A stretch of DNA of 64,000 nucleotides from NCBI GenBank assembly GCA_021292105.1, contig CM037871.1, positions 37,067,854 through 37,131,853 on the forward strand, in the 5' to 3' direction. Position 1 is the stretch's first letter; every line of letters begins with the position of its first letter. The notes below the pieces were generated by a model. That model was given only the letters and a program-made list of their open reading frames with translations. It was not told where the DNA came from and did not search any database. Shown here in pieces: positions 41,401 to 54,018 of the stretch. A program made the translations under genes and the position numbers. This DNA comes from Anadara kagoshimensis (Eukaryota; Mollusca; Bivalvia; Arcoida; Arcidae).

Positions 41401-44400
41401 AAAAAATCTCCCTTTTTTGTGCAATTGACCTGTGTAAATTCCCTCAGATGGACTAAATTTATATAGCTCGCAATATACAGTCTATCACTTTCACGACCAC
41501 CTGGTCGACAAACTAACAGGAAAGGAGAAAATGCAGGATCGGACAGGGGATTGAACCAAGTACCTCCCACACTATAGGCGAATAGTCTACTGCCTGAGCT
41601 ACCCAGACCACTTTACCTGTAACAGTAAAAACTGAATTGGAAGTCGCATCTCTCGACTAACCAGAAACTGCTCTAATCAATAACAAAGAGACAGACATCT
41701 GCTACTGACACCATTATAAACCATGTCAAAATTCCCTGATTGTGATATAACTTACTGACCAAAATTATATTACAGCAATTGTCATAAAAAATTGATATTA
41801 ACTTTAAAACCAATTGTTTAGGAGAAAAAAAATGAATCAGAGAAATAAAATCAAGCAAAATTTTTTACCTGTTCAAGCTGTGACATAAAGAGTTAATTGT
41901 CTCATATATGAGTCAATGTTCTCCTAAAATCAAAGGTCAAGGACACAGCTTGTTCCAACTGTTTTTGACCAAGTGTTAATTGACTAACTAACTGTCAAAT
42001 TGAATATGGTTTTGTTTTCAAGTAGTAATGTTTTTTTGGTATTTTTTTGCAAATCATAGTGAAATTTCTGATGATGAATAATGTATTGATCGCCTTTTTC
42101 TGTGTGTTCCATTCTCTGTAAATTCCCTAGGGGTTGATTGGTCTGAAGCATGTGCTTACGGATCACAGCTGGTTTGAATCCCACTCGGGCAAATCCTAGT
42201 GTAAGAAAATTTGTCAGTTCACTCCAATGTCCCAGAACTGACTGTCTCAATATAAGTGAAAGAATCTTGATTGGGATGTATGTAATAAAACATTACTCAA
42301 CTCAACTCTATCAATTCTCTAGGACATGCAAAGTGATAGGTTAATGATGATATTACTATTTATATTTCAGCAGAAAATACTACAGCAATGTGAAATCAGT
42401 ACTGATGTATGGAAGTGAATGCTAGAGAGTTAAAAAGACAGATATGAGATCACTGTCTAGGTTTAACCATAGCTGTCTCTGTCAAATTTGTAATATATTT
42501 TGGCCAAATACAATCACAAACTTAGATCTATTAAAAATGACAAATTCAAAATGCATCATCAGTGAAATAAAACAGAAAAGATTCAGGTGGCTAGGACATG
42601 TCTTTAGAAAGGCAGGAAGTAACATCACTAATGCTGCCCTTAGATGGACAACACCTGACAAAGACTACGAAGCTGGCCAAAAACAACCTGGCACAGAACC
42701 CTTGAAACAGAATTAAAAAGAAATGAACCTGGCATGGAGAGAGACAGAGGCCAAAGCCAAGAATAAAGCTGAGTGGCGATCTTGTGGCAACCTTATGCTC
42801 CACTGGGAGCAAAGAAGAGATTCTTCTGTCCTTTTATAAATAGGAGTTCCACCAAAGTGCAAAATAAAGAGACATAATTCCAAAACTCAAACAAATGGTG
42901 AAATTCAAACTTGACCTATATATTATCTACTTGTACCAGATACCATAGGAAAACTGAAGTTGTAATTATGTTTGTGCAGACACATCCTCTTGGTGGGGGT
43001 AAAAAAAATCATAAAGGGTTAAAGTCTCTTGTTACAGCTAGCTACACTAAAGTACATAAACATCAGGTTAAATTGCTTGACATGAAACACAGGAAAAACA
43101 AATCCAAATAACTTTGGTATGTAAATAAACATTAAGAGATTGTGATAGGAGATGACAGTTATATTCTTCATTATACTGAGATAAGTCTTAACAACCTGGG
43201 TATAATAACATTACAGAAACTTGATACTGACTGCAATTCCATGTATACCAAGGAAAGTGCATTAAACTCACATTACATTGTCAACTCTACTTACTCAGTC
43301 TTAAAAGTGTGGCTAGAATAACCTAACCTTTCCATCTCATTTTGAGGATGAAACAGCAAATTTTTGAAAAGGGATTTTTAAACTAGAGAAGCCAAATATC
43401 ACATCAGATTTTTTCTCCAATCAATACTTTCGGAGAAGAAGATTTTTTAAGATTTTTGCACCCCTAGGTCACCTTGACCTAGTTATGGAAGCCATGGCAA
43501 CACCACGAACAAATCTGAATTGCACCGACCCAGACATGCTTCTGACCAAGTCTCGTTGAAATCTGCCAAGTACTTTCAGAGAAGAAGTCGAAAATGTGTT
43601 AACGACGCACACGCACACGCACACACACACACGCACATACACACGCTGCACCATACCATAAGCTCACATGACCTTTGGTCAGGTGAGCTAAAAACTGAAA
43701 AAAATCATCTCTTTAACAAAAAGCATGTAAAACATGTATACAAAGGACTTTCATGTGTTCCCTAAATTTAAATTTAAATTTTGACTGAAAAAACTAACAA
43801 GAGGCCCATGGGCCTGATACGCTCACCTGATAACTAATGGCTAGCTGATAGATTTAAAGAAAACATAAATACTAAAACCCAATGACTTTTTTTTTTACAT
43901 CATGATAACCGTTGTATCAATACCTACAACATTCTAGTATACATGTCTATACAAAAAGTTAATAGTTTTCAAGATAATTAACTATTTCAGTATTGTTTCA
44001 CATCTGTGACCTTGACCTTTGAACCCATGACCTTTTTCTATACATCAAAATGATCGTTGTATCGATACCTACAACATTCTAATATACATGCCTATACAAA
44101 AAGTTTATAGTTTTCGAAATAATTTAACATTTCGGTATTCTTTCGCATATGTGACCTTGACCTTTAAACCCATAACCTTTTTCTATACATCAAAATGATT
44201 ATTGTATCAATATCTACAACATTCTAATATACATGCCTATACAAAAAGTTTATAGTTTTCCAGATAATTAACCATTTCGGTATTGTTTTGCATCTGTTGC
44301 CTTGACCTTTGAACCCATGACCTTTTTCTATACATCAGAATGATTATTGTATCAATACCTACAACATTCTAATATACAAGCCTATACAAAAAGTTTATAG

Positions 44401-47400
44401 TTTTTGAGATAATTAACCATTTCGGTATTTTTTCACATCTGTGACCTTGACCTTTGAACCCATAACCTTTTTCTATACATCAAAATGATCGCTGTAGCAA
44501 TACCTACAACATTCTAATATACAAGCCTATACAAAAAGTTTATAGTCTTTGAGATAATTAACCATTTCGGTATTTTTTCACATCTGTGACCTTGACCTTT
44601 GAACCCATAACCTTTTTCTATACATGAAAATGATCACTGTAGCAATACCTACAACATTCTAATATACAAGCCTATACAAAAAGTTTATAGTTTTTGAGAT
44701 AATTAACCATTTCGGTATTTTTTCACATCTGTGACCTTGACCTTTGAACCCATAACCTTTTTCTATACATCAAAATGATCGATGTAGCAATACCTACAAC
44801 ATTCTAATATACATGCCTATACAAAAAATTTATAGTTTTCAAGATAATTAACCATTTCGGTATTGTTATGCATCTGTGACCTTGACCTTTGAACCAATGA
44901 CCTTTTTCTATACATCAGAATGATTATTGTATCAATACCTAAAACATTCTAATATACAAGCCTATACAAAAAGTTTATAGTTTTTGAGATAATTAACCAT
45001 TTCGGTATTGTTTCACATCTGTGACCTTGACCTTTGAACCCATAACCTTTTTCTCTACATCAAAATGATCGATGTATCAATACCTGCAACATTCTAATAT
45101 ATATGCCTATACAAAATGTTTATAGTTTTTGAGATAATTAACCATTTCGGTATTGTTTCGCATCTGTGACCTTGACCTTTGAACCCATGACCTTTTTCTA
45201 TACATCAAAATGATCGTTGTATCAATACCTACAACATTCTAATATACATGCCTATACAAACAGTTTATAGTTTTCGAGATAATTAACCATTTCGGTATTG
45301 ATTCGCATCTGCGACCTTGACCTTTGAACCCATGACCTTTTTCTATACATCAAAATGATCATCGTATCAATACCTACAATATTCTAATATACATGCCTAT
45401 ACAAAAAGTTTATAGTTTTCGAGATAATTAACCATTTCAGTATTGTTTCACATCTGTGACCTTGACCTTTGAACCCATGACCTTTTTCTATACATCAAAA
45501 TGATCGTTGTACCAATACCTACAACATTCTAATATACATGCCTATACAAAATGTTTATAGTTTTCGATATAATTAACCATTTCAGAATTGTTTCGCATCT
45601 GTGACCTTGACCTTTGAACCCATGACCTTTTTCTATACATCAAAATGATCGTTGTATCAATACCTACAACATTCTAATATACATGCCTATACAAAAAGTT
45701 TATAGTTTTCGAGATAATTAACCATTTCAGTATTGTTTCACATCTGTGACCTTGACCTTTGAACCCATGACCTTTTTCTATACATCAAAATGATCGTTGT
45801 ATCAATACCTACAACATTCTAATATATATGCCTACACAAAATGTTTATAGTTTTCGAGATAATTAACCATTTTGGTATTGTTTCGCATCTGTGACCTTGA
45901 CCTTTGAACCCATGACCTATTTCTATACATCAAAATGATCGTTGTATCAATACCTACAACATTCTAATATACATGCCTATACAAAAAGTTTATAGTTTTC
46001 GAGATAATTAACCATTTTGGTATTGTTTCGCATCTGTGACCTTGACCTTTGAACCCATGACCTATTTCTATACATCAAAATGATCGTTGTATCAATACCT
46101 ACAACATTCTAATATAAATGCCTATACAAAAAGTTTATAGTTTTCGAAATAATTAAACATTTCAGTATTCTTTCGCATATGTGACCTTGACCTTTGAACC
46201 CATGACCTTTTTCTATACATCAAAATGATCGTTGTATCGATACCTACAACATTCTAATATACATGCCTATACAAAATGTTTATAGTTTTCAAGATAATTA
46301 ACCATTTCGGTATTGTTTCGCATCTGTGACCTTGACCTTTGAACCCATGACCTTTTTCTATACATCAAAATGATCGTTGTATCAATACCTACAACATTCT
46401 AATATACATGCCTATACAAAAAGTTTATAGTTTTCGAAATAATTAAACATTTCAGTATTCTTTCGCATATGTGACCTTGACCTTTGAACCCATGACCTTT
46501 TTCTATACATCAAAATGATCGTTGTATCGATACCTACAACATTCTAATATACATGCCTATACAAAATGTTTATAGTTTTCGAGATAATTAACCATTTCAG
46601 AATTGTTTCGCATCTGTGACCTTGACCTTTGAACCCATGACCTTTTTCTATACATCAAAATGATCGTTGTATCAATACCTACAACATTCTAATATACATG
46701 CCTATACAAAAAGTTTATAGTTTTCGAGATAATTAACCATTTCAGTATTGTTTCACATCTGTGACCTTGACCTTTGAACCCATGACCTTTTTCTATACAT
46801 CAAAATGATCGTTGTATCAATACCTACAACACTCTAATATATATGCCTACACAAAATGTTTATAGTTTTCGAGATAATTAACCATTTTGGTATTGTTTCG
46901 CATCTGTGACCTTGACCTTTGAACCCATGACCTATTTCTATACATCAAAATGATCGTTGTATCAATACCTACAACATTCTAATATACATGCCTATACAAA
47001 AAGTTTATAGTTTTCGAGATAATTAACCATTTTGGTGTTGTTTCGCATCTGTGACCTTGACCTTTGAACCCATGACCTATTTCTATACATCAAAATGATC
47101 GTTGTATCAATACCTACAACATTCTAATATACATGCCTATACAAAAACTTTATAGTTTTCGAAATAATTAAACATTTCAGTATTCTTTCGCATATGTGAC
47201 CTTGACCTTTGAACCCATAACCTTTTTCTATACATCAAAATGATCGCTGTAGCAATACCTACAACATTCTAATATACAAGCCTATACAAAAAGTTTATAG
47301 TCTTTGAGATAATTAACCATTTCGGTATTTTTTCACATCTGTGACCTTGACCTTTGAACCCATAACCTTTTTCTATACATGAAAATGATCACTGTAGCAA

Positions 47401-50400
47401 TACCTACAACATTCTAATATACAAGCCTATACAAAAAGTTTATAGTTTTTGAGATAATTAACCATTTCGGTATTTTTTCACATCTGTGACCTTGACCTTT
47501 GAACCATAACCTTTTTCTATACATCAAAATGATCGATGTAGCAATACCTACAACATTCTAATATACATGCCTATACAAAAAATTTATAGTTTTCAAGATA
47601 ATTAACCATTTCGGTATTGTTATGCATCTGTGACCTTGACCTTTGAACCAATGACCTTTTTCTATACATCAGAATGATTATTGTATCAATACCTAAAACA
47701 TTCTAATATACAAGCCTATACAAAAAGTTTATAGTTTTTGAGATAATTAACCATTTCGGTATTGTTTCACATCTGTGACCTTGACCTTTGAACCCATAAC
47801 CTTTTTCTCTACATCAAAATGATCGATGTATCAATACCTGCAACATTCTAATATACATGCCTATACAAAATGTTTATAGTTTTTGAGATAATTAACCATT
47901 TCGGTATTGTTTCGCATCTGTGACCTTGACCTTTGAACCCATGACCTTTTTCTATACATCAAAATGATCGTTGTATCAATACCTACAACATTCTAATATA
48001 CATGCCTATACAAACAGTTTATAGTTTTCGAGATAATTAACCATTTCGGTATTGATTCGCATCTGCGACCTTGACCTTTGAACCCATGACCTTTTTCTAT
48101 ACATCAAAATGATCATCGTATCAATACCTACAATATTCTAATATACATGCCTATACAAAAAGTTTATAGTTTTCGAGATAATTAACCATTTCAGTATTGT
48201 TTCACATCTGTGACCTTGACCTTTGAACCCATGACCTTTTTCTATACATCAAAATGATCGTTGTATCAATACCTACAACATTCTAATATACATGCCTATA
48301 CAAAATGTTTATAGTTTTCGAGATAATTAACCATTTCAGAATTGTTTCGCATCTGTGACCTTGACCTTTGAACCCATGACCTTTTTCTATACATCAAAAT
48401 GATCGTTGTATCAATACCTACAACATTCTAATATACATGCCTATACAAAAAGTTTATAGTTTTCGAGATAATTAACCATTTCAGTATTGTTTCACATCTG
48501 TGACCTTGACCTTGAACCCATGAACCATGACCTTTTCTATACATCAAAATGATCGTTGTATCAATACCTACAACATTCTAATATATATGCCTACACAAAA
48601 TGTTTATAGTTTTCGAGATAATTAACCATTTTGGTATTGTTTCGCATCTGTGACCTTGACCTTTGAACCCATGACCTATTTCTATACATCAAAATGATCG
48701 TTGTATCAATACCTACAACATTCTAATATACATGCCTATACAAAAAGTTTATAGTTTTCGAGATAATTAACCATTTTGGTATTGTTTCGCATCTGTGACC
48801 TTGACCTTTGAACCCATGACCTATTTCTATACATCAAAATGATCGTTGTATCAATACCTACAACATTCTAATATAAATGCCTATACAAAAAGTTTATAGT
48901 TTTCGAAATAATTAAACATTTCAGTATTCTTTCGCATATGTGACCTTGACCTTTGAACCCATGACCTTTTTCTATACATCAAAATGATCGTTGTATCGAT
49001 ACCTACAACATTCTAATATACATGCCTATACAAAATGTTTATAGTTTTCGAGATAATTAACCATTTCAGAATTGTTTCGCATCTGTGACCTTGACCTTTG
49101 AACCCATGACCTTTTTCTATACATCAAAATGATCGTTGTATCAATACCTACAACATTCTAATATACATGCCTATACAAAAAGTTTATAGTTTTCGAGATA
49201 ATTAACCATTTCAGTATTGTTTCACATCTGTGGCCTTGACCTTTGAACCCATGACCTTTTTCTATACATCAAAATGATCGTTGTATCAATACCTACAACA
49301 TTCTAATATATATGCCTACACAAAATGTTTATAGTTTTCGAGATAATTAACCATTTTGGTATTGTTTCGCATCTGTGACCTTGACCTTTGAACCCATGAC
49401 CTATTTCTATACATCAAAATGATCGTTGTATCAATACCTACAACATTCTAATATACATGCCTATACAAAAAAGTTTATAGTTTTCGAGATAATTAACCAT
49501 TTTGGTATTGTTTCGCATCTGTGACCTTGACCTTTGAACCCATGACCTATTTCTATACATCAAAATGATCGTTGTATCAATACCTACAACATTCTAATAT
49601 ACATGCCTATACAAAAACTTTATAGTTTTCGAAATAATTAAACATTTCAGTATTCTTTCGCATATGTGACCTTGACCTTTGAACCCATGACCTTTTTCTA
49701 TACATCAAAATGATCGTTGTATCGATACCTACAACATTCTAATATACATGCCTATACAAAATGTTTATAGTTTTCAAGATAATTAACCATTTCGGTATTG
49801 TTTCGCATCTGTGACCTTGACCTTTGAACCCATGACCTTTTTCTATACATCAAAATGATCGTTGTATCAATACCTACAACATTCTAATATACATGCCTAT
49901 ACAAAAAGTTTATAGTTTTCGAGATAATAATTATAATCAGAGGTAAAAAAAATTAGGTCACGACCTTCACAATTGACCTTGACCTCATTTTGAAGACACT
50001 AACAAGAAGATGTCAAAACTCAAAACCCCATGTCATTATCTGGTCAAATAGTCAAGTTATAACAATTTGAAGCTATTTTACGATTTTTTCAAAATTAAAC
50101 GCAAAAACGCGTAACCTATTTTTTATCCGAATTTTACAAAATGAACAAACTATAGGCTTAAGACCCTAGAGAAGCCAAATATCACATCAGATTTTTTCTC
50201 CAATCAGTACTTTCGGAGAAGAAGATTTTTTAAGATTTTTGCACCCCTAGGTCACCTTGACCTAGTTATGGTAGCCATGGCAACGCCACGAACAAATCTG
50301 AATTGCAACGGCCCATATATACTTCTGACAAAGTTTCATTAAAAACTGTCCAGTAGTTTCAGAGGAGAAGTCGAAAATAGGTGTTAACGACGCACACACA

Positions 50401-50747
50401 CACATACACACGCTGCGCTATGCCATAAGCTCACATGACCTTCGGTCAGGTGAGCTAAAAATGACGGAATCAGCCATTGGGGTACAAAAGGACATCCTAC
50501 CCATATACAGACAATGCAAATTTGAAGACATGTAGTAAAGGGGATGAGGATTTATGGTTCAAGGGCTGTGGTATCAAGCACCAGCCAGCTATGTAACTGT
50601 AGTTGTATGCCAAAGAGCTTACTATTTTATTTTGTATTATTGATTTTAAGCTGGTAAATAAATGTGTATCAACAGAGATGCTGGGATGGCATTCCACCCC
50701 AGGGAGAATTAAGCAATCACCGGTTGCATCATGTAAGATAGTATTCC

Positions 50748-50778
<31 letters not shown>

Positions 50779-53635
50779 GTAATTATAAGATTTCATGTAA
50801 ATTTCTTGGATTTTTATTGGTCAAACGCAGGGAGTTAATCTAGTATAATTTTACGAATTCTAATAATTGAAGTGGTAATGTTAATGAAGCCACGCTCCTT
50901 CTTAACGAAGGGACAGTAATATAGATGGTGGGTGTTAATGAAAAAATTACTGCCATCGTGTGCGCCAGTAATTAAACAAGTTCAGTTCTTTTTCATTTCG
51001 ACATTTAGTATTTCCAGAAATCGTACAACATATTTGTAAACAAACAACTGACAACCATGACGTTGGTCAGTATTTCTGACGACGACATAAAACAAGAGGC
51101 CCATGGGCCTTATACGCTCACCTGATAACTAATGGCTAGCTGATAGATTTAAAGTAAACGTAAATACTAAACCCCAATGACTTTTTCTTTACATCAAAAT
51201 GATCATTGTATCAATACCTAAACATTCTAATATACATGCCTATACAAAACGTTTATAGTTTTCAAGATAATTAACCATTTCAGTATTGTTTTACATCTGT
51301 GGCCTTGACCTTTAAACCCATGACCTTTTTCTATACATCGAAATGATCACTGTATCGATACCTACAACATTCTAATATACATGCCTATACAAAAAGTTAA
51401 TAGTTTTCGAGATAATTAACCATTTCAGTATTGCTTTGGCGTCTGTGACCTTGACCTTTGAACCCATGACCTTTTTCTATACATCAAAATGAACGTTGTA
51501 TCAATACCTACAACATTCTTATATACATGCCTATACAAAAAGTTTATAGTTTTTGAGATAATTAACCATTTCAGTATTGATTCGCATCTGTGACCTTGAC
51601 CTTTAAACCCATGACCTTTTTCTATACATCAAAATGATTGTTGTATCAATACCTACAACATTCTAACATACATGCTTATACAAAAAGTTAATAGTTTTCG
51701 AGATAATTAACCATTTCGGTATTGTTTTCGCGTCTGTGACTTTGACCTTTGAACCCATGACCTTTTTCTATACATCAAAATGATCGTTGTATCGATACCA
51801 ACAACATTCTAATATACATGCCTATACAAAAAGTTTTCAAGATAATTAACCATTTCAGTATAGATTCGCATCTGTGACCTTGACCTTTAAACCCATGACC
51901 TTTTTCTATACATCAAAATGATCGTCGTATCAATACCTACAACATTCTTATATACATGCCTATACAAAAAGTTTATAGTTTTCGAGATAATTAACCATTT
52001 CGGTATTGTTTCGCATCTCTGACCTTGACCTTTAAACCCATGACCTTTTTCTATACATCAAAATGATCGTTGTATCAATACCTACAACATTCTAATATAC
52101 ATGCCTATACAAAAAGTTTATAGTTTTCGAGATAATTAACCATTTCGGTATTGATTCGCATCTGCGACCTTGACCTTTGAACCCATGACCTTTTTCTATA
52201 CATCAAAATGATCATCGTATCAATACCTACAATATTCTAATATACATGCCTATACAAAAAGTTTATAGTTTTCGAGATAATTAACCATTTCTGTATTGTT
52301 TCGCATCTGTGACCTTGACCTTTGAACCCATGACCTTTTTCTATACATCAAAATGATCGTTGTATCAATATCTACAACATTCTAATATAAATGCCTATAC
52401 AAAAAGTTTATAGTTTTCGAGATAATTAACCATTTCTGTATTGTTTCGCATCTGTGACCTTGACCTTTGAACCCATGACCTTTTTCTATACATCAAAATG
52501 ATTGTTGTATTAATACCTACAACATTCTAATATACATGACTATACAAAAAGTTTATAGTTTTCGAGATAATATTTATAATCAGAGGTAAAAAAAATTAGG
52601 TCACGACCTTCACAATTGACCTTGACCTCATTTTGAAGATACTAACAAGAAGATGTCAAAACTGAAAACCCCATGTCATTATCTGGTCAAGTAGTCAAGT
52701 TATAACAATTTGAAGCTATTTTACAATTTTTTCAAAATTAAACGCAAAAACGCGTAACCCATTTTTCGACCGAATTTCACGAAATGAACAAACTACAGGC
52801 TTAAGACCCTAGAGAAGCCAAATATCACATCAGATTTTTTCTCCAACCAATACTTTCGGAGAAGAAGATTTTTTAAGATTTTTGCACCCCTAGGTCACCT
52901 TGACCTAGTTATGGTAGCCATGGCAACGCCACGAACAAATCTGAATTGCACTGACCCAGACATGCTTTTGACCAAGTCTCATTGAAATCTGCCAAGTACT
53001 TTCAGAGGAGAAGTCGAAAATGTGTGTTAACGACGTACGCACACACGCACGCACGCACGCACGCACATACACACGCTGCACCATACCATAAGCTCACATG
53101 ACCTTTGGTCAGGTGAGCTAAAAAGTAATCACTGAGAAAGACAGAGTGAAACTGAAAAGACATGAAATATAATAAAGAAACATGCTGCCTTTGGTTCTGG
53201 GTGTTATAGTGGATTTTCCCACTTAGAAAAAAAAATTAACACTTGACTTCGACTTGGGTCAAAATTTTTTTCCCTCGTGGGATAATCCACTATAACACCC
53301 AGAACCAAAGGCAACATGTTTATATTATTATTATAGACTACGTAAGAACAAACTGAGCTAATGTCACACAATAACAATATACATTAGTAATGGATACCAA
53401 GACTTAGGGTCAAAACAACCCGGTCAATCTTGTCTAGATGTTGCCACACCTCCACGTCTGTGTTAACTTGATATGACAAGACATTTACTTACACATAGTT
53501 ATTTTATATATCAGGTAATTATCTGCACCTGTTTGCCTCACAGGAATTCTACTGTTATAAGATAGTGTTAACTTACAGCAGTAACTATTAATGTTCAGTC
53601 GGGAATATTGACAGTAATTGTTAATCTCTTCCTCC

Positions 53636-53695
<60 letters not shown>

Positions 53696-53766
53696 AGAGC
53701 TTACAGCAGTAACTATTAATGTTCAGTTGGGAATATTGACAGTTTTTGTTAATCTCTTCCTCTGAG

Positions 53767-53805
<39 letters not shown>

Positions 53806-53976
53806 CTTGAGAGCTTACAGCAGTAACTATGAACTGTTCAGTCAGGAATATTGACAGTAATTGTTAATCACTTCCTCTGAGGAGAGAGAGAGAGAGAGAG
53901 AGAGCTTGAGTGCTTACAGCAGTAACTATTAATGTTCAGTCGGGAATATTGACAGTTTTTGTTAATCTCTTCCTCT

Positions 53977-54018
<42 letters not shown>

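Larger units (their letters stand above)
43797..50461 (+). mobile_element. Element with 145-bp monomer core, copy 2 (about 42 monomers), HINE-like
   Basis: It has the 5' cap ACAAGAGGCCCATGGGCC, a core at about 43875-49930 of about 42 monomers of 145 bp, and the 3' cap ending in the hairpin at 50428-50456 and CTAAAAA. The core is several times longer than in the other copies and is mostly two tandem copies of a 2755-bp block. It begins only about 100 bp after the 3' fragment at 43384-43694. No open frame of note is inside. Confidence 0.85.

Noticed and set aside
43597..53080. CRISPR-like regular repeats
   Set aside because: The 145-bp arrays are head-to-tail monomers without unique spacers, in an animal genome, so they are satellite DNA.
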